The notes beneath the pieces are model-generated. The model saw only the letters and a program-made list of their open reading frames with translations, did no database searches and was not told where the DNA came from. This document shows, piece after piece, positions 43,527-52,224 of a stretch of DNA of 64,000 bases (the stretch's first letter is position 1; every line of letters begins with the position of its first letter). This stretch comes from Acetobacter vaccinii (lineage in GTDB: Bacteria > Pseudomonadota > Alphaproteobacteria > Acetobacterales > Acetobacteraceae), in NCBI RefSeq assembly GCF_008365315.1, contig NZ_CP043507.1:101010-165009 (forward strand), read 5' to 3'. The position numbers and the translations under genes are program-made.

Positions 43527-44258
43527 CTATCTTTCAAAAAAGAGATGCTGAACATAACTGACCGTGCTGTTTTGATGACCATATTGCTCATGGGCTTTCT
43601 GGACAAAGGACTGATTCCGCTCTTGGGCAACACTCTCACCGCCCTTTACAGGGGTGACGCCATACTGCGTCAGCGCCCAGCTAATGTCACAACGCCAGTC
43701 ATTATGTGCACTCCGTTCATGCCATTGCCGCATGGCGTTATCAGCGCATTTTTGTGCTTCAGCGCGGGTCCATCCATTCACATCCATCATCCAGGCTAGC
43801 GCCTCGTCCTGCTTGCCTGCGCTCATGGTCTTACCCCAATGACGGACAGCATGGCAGTCAGGGCATAACGCGATGACCCCTTTGAGGGTCTGTACTCTCG
43901 TGGTGTCATCATAGTGCCAGCCTTCGTCTGCCTCGACGGGCCACTTTGGCCCACGTCCGCCGCACACGCGGCACCGAGATCCTGCTCTGGCATAAGCATC
44001 CTTACGAATATGATCCCAGTCTTCCTTTGCGAGCAATGCGCGGAGGTTTCTTCCCCATAAGGCCTGTGGAACCATCCAGGGTCGCAGATAAGGGGGCTTT
44101 CTGTCTGGCCGGTAGCGATAGGGAACAAACGGCAGCAGAGCTTCTCGTCGTTCAAAACTGATTTTCCAGCATTTATCAGCACCGTCAAAGAAGGCTCCGG
44201 CTGCCTTTGCTTTGTGGCGCTCGTCAATAGGAACACATAGAGAAATAAAAGTGGTCAT
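43527..44258 (-). CDS. DUF5710 plus HNH nuclease-like protein
   Basis: 243 aa from the Met at 44258. N-terminal DUF5710 (FISLCVPIDERHKAKAAGAFFDGADKCWKI). Then HNH-like: CRVCGGRGPKWPVEADEGWHYDDTTRVQTLKGVIALCPDCHAVRHWGKT, with two CxxC, a His/Asp pair in place of the core and HAVRH. Found on plasmids; role unknown. Distinct from the two other HNH families in this window. Confidence 0.8.
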   Translation of the reverse strand: MTTFISLCVPIDERHKAKAAGAFFDGADKCWKISFERREALLPFVPYRYRPDRKPPYLRPWMVPQALWGRNLRALLAKEDWDHIRKDAYARAGSRCRVCGGRGPKWPVEADEGWHYDDTTRVQTLKGVIALCPDCHAVRHWGKTMSAGKQDEALAWMMDVNGWTRAEAQKCADNAMRQWHERSAHNDWRCDISWALTQYGVTPVKGGESVAQERNQSFVQKAHEQYGHQNSTVSYVQHLFFER

Positions 44259-44399
44259 TGAAATGGCTCGCAATCTGCAATTACTCCAGATTGCCTGATC
44301 AGCTCTCACTTCTCAAGTTGGTCCATAACCAAGCCTGACATGCTGGCCACCTGTTGCTGCCAAACAGGAAACACCAACAGGCCGCATAAACCAGACTTC

Positions 44400-44513
44400 T
44401 TAGAGAAGTGTGGTGGGCAGACCAAGCTTGGGACCAGCTTCCATCAGTCGCCGATCCAACGTGCACAATGTCAGTGCAGCGACAAGGACAGAGGTATCAA
44501 GATACAGGTTCAA
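44400..44513 (-). pseudogene. VapC toxin with internal deletion
   Basis: The frame overlapping the antitoxin stop reads LNLYLDTSVLVAALT (PIN-domain N-terminus with catalytic Asp) directly joined to CTLDRRLMEAGPKLGLPTTLL (VapC C-terminus). About 90 residues in between are missing. The remaining 37 aa cannot form a PIN domain. An intact antitoxin remains. Confidence 0.75.
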
Positions 44514-44752
44514 TATCTGTCCTCGTCACGCATGGCGCGCACGCTTTCACTGGCTGGGACAATCTGCCGTGTCATGCTGTCTGTCAGGGCGCGAAGCACG
44601 TTCAGATTAATGGGTTTACGCTCTCGGACAATACTGTTGATCTGGGCAACAACCTTGCCACGTTTCATAATCCTGACAGGCTGGCCTTGGATGACCTGCT
44701 CTACAAGCTGGCTGAGGTGCGCTTTTGCCTCTACAAGATTGACGGTCTGCAT
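44510..44752 (-). CDS. vapB: VapB/Phd-type antitoxin
   Basis: 80 aa. VNLVEAKAHLSQLVEQVIQGQPVRIMKRGKVVAQI is the Phd/YefM DNA-binding half. The tail (LNVLRALTDSM...MRDEDRY) is typical for VapB partners of VapC. Its toxin downstream is deleted internally, so it may act only as a repressor or neutralise other VapC toxins. Confidence 0.85.
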   Translation of the reverse strand: MQTVNLVEAKAHLSQLVEQVIQGQPVRIMKRGKVVAQINSIVRERKPINLNVLRALTDSMTRQIVPASESVRAMRDEDRY

Positions 44753-44879
44753 GATGGCTTCCTGACCATTTCACTGGTCATGTTGTGCCATAATGAACCA
44801 ACGCAGTCTAAAAAATTCCAGATAAAAAAACCACGAAATGCTGAATATCTTGTCTCTCAATAGAGACAATACGGCTGTG

Positions 44880-45067
44880 AATATACTTTGTGTTCATCCT
44901 CGAAAAAGAGATGACTTGCCTTAAGCAACCAGACGGAGCATAGCTACGCAGTGCGGATGCTTTTTTTGGATTTTAGGCACATGATGTGCCGATTTATTTC
45001 TCTAAAAGTTATGATTTCGTGTGTGTGTTTTGTGCACGACCGCTGTTATTGAAGAAGGAGCCTAGTT
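44880..45067 (+). promoter_or_regulatory. Long 5' leader of the cold-shock gene
   Basis: A gene-free stretch before the cspA start, with GAAGGAG 8 bp upstream of the ATG. Cold-shock genes commonly carry long structured leaders that work as thermosensors. The promoter was not pinned down, and the rest of 44753-44879 shows nothing. Confidence 0.35.
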
Positions 45068-45274
45068 ATGACAACAGGCACCGTAAAATGGTTCAACTCC
45101 ACAAAAGGTTTCGGTTTTATCGAGCCTGATAATGGGGGGCAGGATGCGTTCGTTCATATTTCTGAACTGGAACGCGCTGGCATGCATACCCTGAACGAAG
45201 GTCAAAGGGTTTCCTACGACCTTGAGACCGGCCGTAATGGCAAAGCTTCAGCCATGAACCTGAAAGCCGCTTGA
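45068..45274 (+). CDS. cspA: CspA-family cold-shock protein
   Basis: 68 aa, complete cold-shock domain: [31 protein letters not shown] (RNP1 KGFGFI and RNP2 VHI). Binds single-stranded nucleic acid, acts as RNA chaperone. Strong ribosome site. Ends 27 bp before a terminator. Plasmid copies of this gene are not rare in this group. Confidence 0.96.
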   Translation: MTTGTVKWFNSTKGFGFIEPDNGGQDAFVHISELERAGMHTLNEGQRVSYDLETGRNGKASAMNLKAA

Positions 45275-45301
45275 GGCTTCAGGTTTTGACTGACTGAGAA
45301 G

Positions 45302-45326
45302 AGCCGCCCTTGGGCGGCTTTTTTTA
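45302..45326 (+). terminator. Rho-independent terminator of cspA
   Basis: AGCCGCCC-TT-GGGCGGCT followed by a run of T (to 45326). It is just before the convergent lipoprotein gene. Confidence 0.92.
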
Positions 45327-45330
45327 TGGA

Positions 45331-45615
45331 TTAAAATGTCCCGGCTTTGGCAGCCAGTTTAGCGACCGACCAGGGTGCGTTTTCGTAGTCTGGTCGACCT
45401 GCCTGATCTGCGGGATCAGATGGTTTGACGATGCTGCCTGCCCGGTTGGCTACAGGTGGCTGCCAGATTGCCGGGGCTGAGCCATAGGCCGCATAGGGTG
45501 AGTAATACGCTTGCTGCACGGCTGGGGGCGTGAGCGGTCGGGCGGCTGTTGACTGTAAATTCCCCTGGGCACACCCTGCCAGACAGAACGCACTCAGGAG
45601 GATTATTCGCCTCAC
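45331..45615 (-). CDS. Small lipoprotein of the conjugation operon
   Basis: 94 aa. Signal with lipobox LAGC (Cys15). Proline-rich middle (PPAVQQAYYSPYAAYG), ends DYENAPWSVAKLAAKAGTF. Last gene of the leftward conjugation operon, overlapping the gene before by 4 bp. Not matched to a named Dot/Icm or Tra protein, but its place suggests an outer-membrane lipoprotein of that machine. Confidence 0.75.
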   Translation of the reverse strand: MRRIILLSAFCLAGCAQGNLQSTAARPLTPPAVQQAYYSPYAAYGSAPAIWQPPVANRAGSIVKPSDPADQAGRPDYENAPWSVAKLAAKAGTF

Positions 45616-46046
45616 GCCGTCTGCCCCTGAGCCTGAGCCTGAGCCTGAGCCTGCCGTAGGGCATTCAGTTCGGCTTGAAGTTTATCAGCGCGCGCCTGCT
45701 GTTTTTTGCCCCAAGCCTGCCACTCATCACGATGCTTTTTCATGCTGTCAAAGCTTGCTAGTGCATCGGCCAATTCTGCCTGTAGTCGTTTAGCTTTGGC
45801 AGATTGTTTGTCGCCCCAATCACTGTATTGGTCACGATTTTCCTTCATTATGCGGGCATTTTCCTCCCAGTATTGTGCTAATTCCCGCAGGTAATTGTTC
45901 TCATTATAGATCGTAGTAAACGTCGCCGCAGGCACTGTTCCCTGGGCCATCTGTGCCAGGGATTTTTGCATGGCCCGCGTTGCGGCTTCAGTTCCTTCGG
46001 CAGCGCGGCGGGTTTGATTCAGCGCCCTGAAGTCAATTAAATCCAT
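45612..46046 (-). CDS. Coiled-coil hypothetical protein of the conjugation operon
   Basis: 144 aa. Almost entirely helical; two related blocks, ENRDQYSDWGDKQSAKAKRLQAELADAL and KHRDEWQAWGKKQQARADKLQAELNAL, form an internal duplication of about 35 residues. The C-terminus is an AQ repeat coded by a 6-bp tandem repeat. Cytoplasmic; family unknown. Confidence 0.75.
   Translation of the reverse strand: MDLIDFRALNQTRRAAEGTEAATRAMQKSLAQMAQGTVPAATFTTIYNENNYLRELAQYWEENARIMKENRDQYSDWGDKQSAKAKRLQAELADALASFDSMKKHRDEWQAWGKKQQARADKLQAELNALRQAQAQAQAQGQTA
45626..45653. repeat. Hexanucleotide tandem repeat
   Basis: (CCTGAG) x4 plus CCTG, coding AQAQAQ at the C-terminus of the coiled-coil protein. Copy-number changes would add or remove AQ pairs in frame. 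Confidence 0.8.
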
Positions 46047-46050
46047 CTCA

Positions 46051-48306
46051 CTAGCCCTCCTCGTTGCCAGAAACCATCAACTGAGACTGTACCGTGGAAT
46101 CTGGCCCCGATCCAGACGTTTTCTGTTCTGTAGAGGCTGAATCCATTTTCTTTTCTATCATCTTCTGGCCCTGCCCCAGGTAAGGTTTTGCGGCTTCACC
46201 AGGCGTGTTGGCAACGCTGTCACTATCCACCCGGTTAGCAGCATCCATCCCAGCCAGACTGGGGATATGATGGGGCAGGGTCGTAATCAGGCGGAAGCTC
46301 ATGGTCGCCCAACCGATTTCCAGCGTGGTATAGGCCGCCAGCAGCACGAGAACACCAACCAGATTGGTGGCGATATTCCCCCCATCAAATACAAACCCGG
46401 CTGCAATCGAAAAAGTCTTCATCGTCAGCCAGGACATCGCGGAGAAAACCGAATAGCTAAGCACCATGCCGATCACCATCAGAGACGGCCGGAACAGGAT
46501 GGTAAACAGCAACTCGTACCCACGTTTTCCTTTGCCGTGCAGCCCATCCCCTTCAAACACCAGATGAGCCAGCGCCCAGATGGGGACAGCCACGATCATC
46601 TCGATCACCAGCAAATACCATCCGGCCACCCCTGCCACCCAGTAGAAATACGGGATCATGGGCAGGAGATACGCCAGCGACACCGCAGGCACGAACAGCA
46701 TGAGTGCTACGGTAAAAACGACGGGCAGAAGGTGGCTAATCGCCCCACTGAACAGTGTAGCCGCCGCCCCGGCCGCTGCACCGGCAAAGTTGCCGGTAAA
46801 AAAACTGCCAACGGCTGCTCCGGCCGAGGCCGTCGGGCTGGAGGCAATCACGGCCGCACCGACCATCAGCAACACCAGCGTCAGCAGGAATTGCCCCAGA
46901 CCAATCAGATTGGCCAGCGGGTCCGTCCAGGCCTGCGTGTTGGAGGCACCATTGGCCGAAGGCGCGACCAGGTAGTTCAGCATCGTGGTAAAAACAGTCT
47001 CACTCAAGCCCAGCTTCTGGAAAACTGTATTGAGCAGCCCCTGCGGATCATCGGAGAGTGTTTCGTTCGGGTAAAGCCGGGTGGTGGAGGTGGCGCTGGC
47101 CGCATCCGCGTCGCTCATGGTTTTGTCCAACTCGGACATGTAGCTGTCAATCATCTGGGCATAAGGGGCAATGTCATTCCCCAGGTAGTGGCCCAGTCCG
47201 GCCCAGGACGGCATCTGCACAGAGGGCGTATTGGTCGCCACCGACATGACCTCGGCATTCAGCCGGGCAATTTCCAGGTAATAAGCCCCAAACCCGGTCC
47301 AGCCCAGCGCCGTCAGGGCGCTGACACCACTGTCGGATTTGCCACCAGCCTCCCGTATTTTGGAAACCGCATCACTGGCAATTGTGCTCAGAGCTTCTGT
47401 GTATTTCTGGTTTTCCGTCGAGATCAAGGTCGCCAGGGACCCGAAGGTGGCACTGTCGCGCGTTGACCAGAATGCCGTGATGATATTTACCGCCTGGCTC
47501 CGCATATCATTCATCAACGTTGTCAGAGCCTCCTTCTGCGCCGACGCCGTGCTGGAAAAATCAATGAGATCAGGCAACAGTCCGTTGGTGAATTTTTTAG
47601 GCATGACCAATTCGATCCGGCCGCACGTGGACAGGCCGGTCGCGTTGCCAGAAACCAGCGCATAGGAGACAACAACGGCCCCTTGGCCAGTCACTGTGAT
47701 GCTCGGCTCGGGCAATAATTTTGGGTTGTTTGACACAGTGTTGACCAGCGCCCGGCAGAGTTCGGCATTCAGCACCCCCAGCACGACCTTGCGGGTATTG
47801 GGGATCATGGGCGTGGTCAGCGGCAGGGCTTCTGGCCCCACCTTGTCCGCCACGATTGTTTCCAGGCCACGGGCCATGCCAATGCCTGCCCTGGCAATCC
47901 GCATAGCGCCATACTGCCCCAGTGAGTACCCCCCCAGGCTGTCAGCGGGCAGCAGGAACAGCACGGCCAGAATGGTCCTGACTGGTGCCCAGGCGTTCAC
48001 CTTGTCGGAAAAGATTTTCCCTGTCTCAGCAATCCTGTGGATCTGTAGCAGGGACGCATACATCGTCCAGAACAGGGCGATCAGCATGATGTACAGCGTA
48101 AACTGCTGGAGCATGGTGCCGACTACCGTTTTGGACGCGCCATCCATGGTAAAAATACTGTCGAGGACGCGGGCACTCCAGTCGTCCCCGGCGTCAAACT
48201 TTGCCCAGGACACGTCAGAAGCGGAGGAGTCAGCCAGGGCGGAGAACGGAAAAAGGAGCAGCCCAAGGGCTGCTCCTCCACGACGCAGGAATGCAACGGA
48301 TCGCAT
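46051..48306 (-). CDS. DotA/TraY-like integral membrane protein of the type IVB transfer system
   Basis: 751 aa from the Met at 48306 (an upstream extension shares the frame but not the family start). Signal sequence (RRGGAALGLLLFPFSALA), a large periplasmic part (about 110-480) and five or more membrane helices at the C-terminal half. Recognisable stretches: MLQQFTLYIMLIALFWTMYASLLQIHRIAETGKIFSDKVNAWAPVRTILAVLFLLP, and IPYFYWVAGVAGWYLLVIEMIVAVPIWALAHLVFEGDGLHGKGKRGYELLFTILFRP. These define the DotA/TraY family, needed for conjugation. Second-largest gene of the locus. Confidence 0.88.
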   Translation of the reverse strand: MRSVAFLRRGGAALGLLLFPFSALADSSASDVSWAKFDAGDDWSARVLDSIFTMDGASKTVVGTMLQQFTLYIMLIALFWTMYASLLQIHRIAETGKIFSDKVNAWAPVRTILAVLFLLPADSLGGYSLGQYGAMRIARAGIGMARGLETIVADKVGPEALPLTTPMIPNTRKVVLGVLNAELCRALVNTVSNNPKLLPEPSITVTGQGAVVVSYALVSGNATGLSTCGRIELVMPKKFTNGLLPDLIDFSSTASAQKEALTTLMNDMRSQAVNIITAFWSTRDSATFGSLATLISTENQKYTEALSTIASDAVSKIREAGGKSDSGVSALTALGWTGFGAYYLEIARLNAEVMSVATNTPSVQMPSWAGLGHYLGNDIAPYAQMIDSYMSELDKTMSDADAASATSTTRLYPNETLSDDPQGLLNTVFQKLGLSETVFTTMLNYLVAPSANGASNTQAWTDPLANLIGLGQFLLTLVLLMVGAAVIASSPTASAGAAVGSFFTGNFAGAAAGAAATLFSGAISHLLPVVFTVALMLFVPAVSLAYLLPMIPYFYWVAGVAGWYLLVIEMIVAVPIWALAHLVFEGDGLHGKGKRGYELLFTILFRPSLMVIGMVLSYSVFSAMSWLTMKTFSIAAGFVFDGGNIATNLVGVLVLLAAYTTLEIGWATMSFRLITTLPHHIPSLAGMDAANRVDSDSVANTPGEAAKPYLGQGQKMIEKKMDSASTEQKTSGSGPDSTVQSQLMVSGNEEG

Positions 48307-48310
48307 GCGC

Positions 48311-50032
48311 TTACCGCCCCGGGGCAGGGCCAGCATCACGCGTCCTGTCCTGCTGCTGACCCCGGAAAAAATCCCTGAATTTGTCCACGAGCCGCTGCAC
48401 CACAGCACCAATCTCCTGCAACAGGGACTTGCCGGGCAACTGGCCGGGGATTTTGTCCAGTTCCATCCCAACTTTCGCGACCTGTTTTTCCGTGTCGATC
48501 ACGACAGGGTCATTTGTTTTTTCCCGCGCCTGGGCTTCTCCTTCCAACTGGTTGGCCCGTGCCCGCAATTTCTGGCTGCTCAGGCACAGGGTGTCATGCG
48601 CCGCCTTGAACTCCGGGTTCTGGGCCAGCATGGTCGTGAACTTCTGGCCAATGGCTGCAAACTGCCCACCCGGCCCGGTGCCTGCAATCACGGCTTCCAC
48701 GCTCGTGTTACTGGCGGTCGCGGCTTTATCAATCTCCTCAAACAGGCTGGCCCCTACACGACGCAGCGTCTGGATATCGCGGGTGACAACATTCGCCTGT
48801 TCCTGGGCGTTTACGGCAACCTTCGTCACACGTTTCGTATCATGTTCCGCCAATCGAGCCTGGCCAAACGCGTTCAGCCCCCAGAATCCCCCCCCACTTT
48901 GCGGAACTGGGCTGGGGGTAATGGTCTGGGCTTTTGTCTGTTGTGCTGGCTGGGCTGGGGCTACCGTTGTCCCTGTTGGCTGGGAAGGGATTGGATTATT
49001 AGACCATCCTGCTTTGTCAGGCCTTTCTTCTTCACTGGCACCCGCCCGGGTCTGCGCCTGTGTCCTGGCCTGATGATCTGCTTGCTCGGTCGATGCTGTA
49101 CCGGGATGCGTATTTTCCGCGCGGTCCGCTGATGGGTTGCTAGCCTGCGCTTCAGCCTCAGCCCCGTCCTGTGTTGCTGCCGTGTCAGTCTGGTCAGATC
49201 CCGGAGCGGCTGTTTCCGCACCCTCGACCGCGTGGTTACCCTGCCTGGTCGCTGCCACCAGTGATTCCAGATAACCGGGATCATCAGTCGTGGGGGTATC
49301 CTGTGCCAGCCCCGGATCAATCGCAGGGTTATCCTGCGGGTTAGGCCCGGCCTCAGGTGCGCCCTGTGTTGTCGTCTGCTGTGCCGTTGCCTCGTCCACG
49401 TGGGTGGTTGTCTGGCCAGCCTGATCATTACCCAGAGAATCCAGATAACCGGGGTCATCAGTCGGGGCGGTATTCTGTGCCAGCCCTGGATCAATCGCAG
49501 GGTCAGCCTGCGGAGCGGCCTCCTGCTCAGGCGCGGCCTGCGCAGATTGCGGCCGGGCCGGAGCCTCCACCGTAGGCGTAGGCGGCATGCCGGCGCGGGT
49601 TGTCAACTGCTCGGCTGCGGCCTGGACCATCATGCCCGCCTGCATGGCTGGTGGTAGGGCCGCTGCCTGCAGCGAAACCGCCCGAATGTCGCTGACCAGG
49701 GCCCGGTCCGCCAGAGTAGCGGTCTGGGTCATCAACGCCCGTAGGGTGGGGTTCTCCAGCCCGGGGACTGTCGTGGCAAACTGCTGCAATCCAGCCTGCA
49801 GCAGTGGCGGCAGGGCCGGTAACTGCCCCGCACCACTGCGCGCTGGCCAGTCCTGTACCAGCCAAGCCAGGCGGGTGCAGAACTGGGGGTCGTTCTCCAG
49901 GGAGGGATCCGTCTGCAGGCGCTGGCGCAGCTCTTCCAGTTCTTTTTCAAGCCCGCGCTCACCTGCGGGCACCTGCTGCTGCTGGGCATGCAGGGCGTCC
50001 AGCACACTGGACAGACTCAGGGTGGCTGACAT
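48311..50032 (-). CDS. Low-complexity conjugation-operon protein with an internal repeat
   Basis: 573 aa. N-terminal helical part (1-130), a Gln/Ala/Thr/Pro-rich middle (150-390) and a helical C-terminal part (400-560). The middle contains a block PAIDPGLAQ(N/D)T...TDDPGYL(D/E)SL twice (about residues 173-198 and 235-260). The DNA of these blocks is nearly identical too. No membrane segment, no signal. It sits between the TraW-like secreted protein and DotA; function unknown. Confidence 0.75.
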   Translation of the reverse strand: MSATLSLSSVLDALHAQQQQVPAGERGLEKELEELRQRLQTDPSLENDPQFCTRLAWLVQDWPARSGAGQLPALPPLLQAGLQQFATTVPGLENPTLRALMTQTATLADRALVSDIRAVSLQAAALPPAMQAGMMVQAAAEQLTTRAGMPPTPTVEAPARPQSAQAAPEQEAAPQADPAIDPGLAQNTAPTDDPGYLDSLGNDQAGQTTTHVDEATAQQTTTQGAPEAGPNPQDNPAIDPGLAQDTPTTDDPGYLESLVAATRQGNHAVEGAETAAPGSDQTDTAATQDGAEAEAQASNPSADRAENTHPGTASTEQADHQARTQAQTRAGASEEERPDKAGWSNNPIPSQPTGTTVAPAQPAQQTKAQTITPSPVPQSGGGFWGLNAFGQARLAEHDTKRVTKVAVNAQEQANVVTRDIQTLRRVGASLFEEIDKAATASNTSVEAVIAGTGPGGQFAAIGQKFTTMLAQNPEFKAAHDTLCLSSQKLRARANQLEGEAQAREKTNDPVVIDTEKQVAKVGMELDKIPGQLPGKSLLQEIGAVVQRLVDKFRDFFRGQQQDRTRDAGPAPGR

Positions 50033-50050
50033 GACTGTTTCCTTTCTCTC

Positions 50051-51211
50051 TCAGGGGGTTGGGGCAGGTGCGGGCACCTGCAGGTGGTGTTCGGCTGTCA
50101 CCGCAAGCTGCGCGGCTTCGGCCAGGGCGCGCTTCTGGTCCAGTTTGAGCTGCTGCCAGAGCAGCCAGTTGCGCTGGGCATCCAGCAGGGCGATCTGGAC
50201 CATCACGGATTTCGGGGGCATGGCCTGCAGGTCTGCCTGCCAGTCAGTGCCCCCGTAACGGCGGTTGACTTCCAGCTCAGTCGCCTCCCAGGTGCTGCCC
50301 GTGTCGGTCTGGGTTATCCCTTCACGCACGGCTTCAGCCTTCTGGGCATCGGACAGGGTGACAGTCCCCGAATGCCAGCTCAGCACGTCATGAACGATGT
50401 CGTGTGCCAAAGAGATGGCCGCGTCATAGGCCCGTCTGCCTGGCAGGGACTGCTGGCCTGTCGTGCTGGTCAGGGCGGGGCCACGCAACGCTGCTGTTGG
50501 CACCGACTGCACCAGTGTCATGGCGTAGTCATTGGCCCGCGTGACTGCGGTCTGATCCGCGTAAACGGGGGGTGTCAGCAGGCTGCTGGCATTCTGGTCG
50601 GCATTTTTCTGTTCTTTGGAGACTGCCGCACAGATCCCGGCTTCGGCCTCCGCATCATTGCAATAGCGGCTGAAATGCATGTCATTATTGGATTGGGCCG
50701 CCTGTGCCCCACCATACCAGGCCGGGGTGCCCTTGTCGGCATGCGTGCGCTGGTCAACCGAGCCATTCAGGGCAGCAGCAACTTCATCCGCATTCCGCAC
50801 GGCCACGACGGCTGCCTGCCCCCCGGACAGGTTCAGGCAGTCCTCACGGTTGACCGCGTGCTCCTCCATGGACTGGGCATTACGCACCTCACGCGCAATC
50901 CGCGCCTGCACCATATTATTGGCGTCCGCGATCTGCTCCTGCGCGCCAACCTGAGCTTTGAGATAGTTACTGATCTGAGTAAAGCCGTTACCCATAAAGG
51001 TGTTCATGAACAACAAAGTGCTGTTCAGCACCGTCTGCACACTGGTCACAGCCGCTGTCATGGCCGCCTTGGACGCGGTAATGGCGCTGACAATGGCCCC
51101 GGTATCAATCCCGAACGCCTCAACAGGCCTGGGGGCCGCCATGGTTCCCGCCAGGAACGCCATGACCACCAGGGCCGCAGGCAGACCGTGGCGGGCTGGC
51201 CAGGTCTTCAT
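50051..51211 (-). CDS. Secreted conjugation-operon protein (VirB5/TraW-like position)
   Basis: 386 aa. Signal peptide (ALVVMAFLAGTMA...VEA), then helical: FGIDTGAIVSAITASKAAMTAAVTSVQTVLNST and AQEQIADANNMVQARIAREVRNAQSMEEHAVNREDCLNLSGG. The arrangement (long N-terminal coiled helices, Cys pair region) recalls VirB5/TrbJ-type or TraW-type pilus-tip or periplasmic proteins, but I cannot make a firm family call. Overlaps the gene before by 4 bp. Confidence 0.75.
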   Translation of the reverse strand: MKTWPARHGLPAALVVMAFLAGTMAAPRPVEAFGIDTGAIVSAITASKAAMTAAVTSVQTVLNSTLLFMNTFMGNGFTQISNYLKAQVGAQEQIADANNMVQARIAREVRNAQSMEEHAVNREDCLNLSGGQAAVVAVRNADEVAAALNGSVDQRTHADKGTPAWYGGAQAAQSNNDMHFSRYCNDAEAEAGICAAVSKEQKNADQNASSLLTPPVYADQTAVTRANDYAMTLVQSVPTAALRGPALTSTTGQQSLPGRRAYDAAISLAHDIVHDVLSWHSGTVTLSDAQKAEAVREGITQTDTGSTWEATELEVNRRYGGTDWQADLQAMPPKSVMVQIALLDAQRNWLLWQQLKLDQKRALAEAAQLAVTAEHHLQVPAPAPTP

Positions 51212-51765
51212 TGGCTCACCCGGGAAATGCCTGAACTACTCCCGACGGCCTCGATCGAATACCCGTCAGGCAGTTGGGTCTCACCTGTCGTGTCCCAGTG
51301 CGTGCTGCCCGATGTGTTGGTCGAGGAGCTGATGAGGGAATCACCACCCCCACCAAAGGACAGGGACGGGCAGAATGAGCCTGAGCCCAGCCCAAGGCTG
51401 AAGTTGTTATCCAGCCCGGTGACACTCAGACCACACTGCGCCGTCCCCTGCAGGCTGTCCCAGGCACTCGTCAGCTCGCTGCAGATTTTACCCATGGCAG
51501 CCTGCGCGATGGAGGCAATGTCCAGCCCGCTTGTCAGGACATCCAGCCCCATGCCGGAAAAAAAATTACCCAGGCAGGTAAACTTGGTCACTGATTCAGG
51601 CTGCTTGATGGTGGCGTCATCACTTTTGATCTGTGCAGCCAGGCCAGTGGCCGCCGCCTGGATCAGTGTCTGACAGCCCGCGGTCGAGGTCGCAGCCCGC
51701 GCAGGTGGTACCCCAAGCATTATCACGCCCGCCATCAGGATCAGGACAGGGGAGCGCTGCTTCAT
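51208..51765 (-). CDS. Secreted Cys-rich protein of the conjugation operon
   Basis: 185 aa with a clear signal peptide (VLILMAGVIMLGVPPARA). Mature part with five Cys, a short hydrophobic helix and a Gly/Ser-rich end. Possibly disulfide-folded, which could make it a client of the Dsb-like protein. Overlaps its neighbours on both sides by 4 bp. No family recognised. Confidence 0.72.
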   Translation of the reverse strand: MKQRSPVLILMAGVIMLGVPPARAATSTAGCQTLIQAAATGLAAQIKSDDATIKQPESVTKFTCLGNFFSGMGLDVLTSGLDIASIAQAAMGKICSELTSAWDSLQGTAQCGLSVTGLDNNFSLGLGSGSFCPSLSFGGGGDSLISSSTNTSGSTHWDTTGETQLPDGYSIEAVGSSSGISRVSQ

Positions 51766-51905
51766 TCGGCGGCCTCCTGATCAGGGCTTGTCTGCTGCAC
51801 CATCGGCAGCGGCCCCTCAATGAGCTTGGTAATCTCGCGCACCCTGTCAGCGGTCAGCCACTCCGCCGTGGGTAAGACCTGTTTGTGGTTGTGGTGGGCC
51901 GTCAT
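51762..51905 (-). CDS. Small first gene of the leftward conjugation operon
   Basis: 47 aa from the ATG at 51905, AGGAG 10 bp upstream; ends in a 4-bp overlap with the next start. Text of the product: LPTAEWLTADRVREITKLIEG..., a short helical peptide. The overlap argues that it is real. Confidence 0.5.
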   Translation of the reverse strand: MTAHHNHKQVLPTAEWLTADRVREITKLIEGPLPMVQQTSPDQEAAE

Positions 51906-52027
51906 GAATCGGCACTCCTGTTCTGTCAGTGACAGGGCAGTGTGCGCCTGATGGTTGTGGGGGCGTTTGGATGGCCTTGGACCCTGCTCACCGAAAAAGA
52001 ACAAAAGTGAAAAGTTGGCAGTTTAGC

Positions 52028-52067
52028 CATGTACTGAGTACATGGCGGTATGTACGGAGTACATGGC
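52028..52067. promoter_or_regulatory. Two tandem palindromes between the divergent conjugation operons
   Basis: CATGTAC-TGA-GTACATG (52028-52044, 7-bp arms) and ATGTAC-GGA-GTACAT (52050-52065, 6-bp arms). The two sites share 17 of 18 bases (ATGTAC(T/G)GAGTACATGGC) and are offset by 21 bp, two helical turns, so one protein could bind both on the same face. They lie between starts at 51905 (minus) and 52225 (plus). The rest of the gap, 52068-52224, shows nothing. Confidence 0.7.
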
Positions 52068-52224
52068 TCCCTTAAAACGGCCCAAAAAAGTCCTTATAAA
52101 TCAATAGGTAGAAGAAATTTCAAACACGGCATCCCGTTCGGTGGGTATTTTTTTATGTATTGCGTCAGGGTCTGTCAGCATGGCAGTGCTGAATCCAGAT
52201 ATATGACACGCAGGACTACCCCGG

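Noticed and set aside
46267..47466. 399-aa frame on the plus strand, Gln/Arg/His-rich
   Set aside because: Entirely antisense to the DotA/TraY-like gene; its odd composition reflects the GC-rich complement.
47696..49132. 478-aa frame on the plus strand
   Set aside because: Spans the junction of two minus-strand genes and has no domain or ribosome site.
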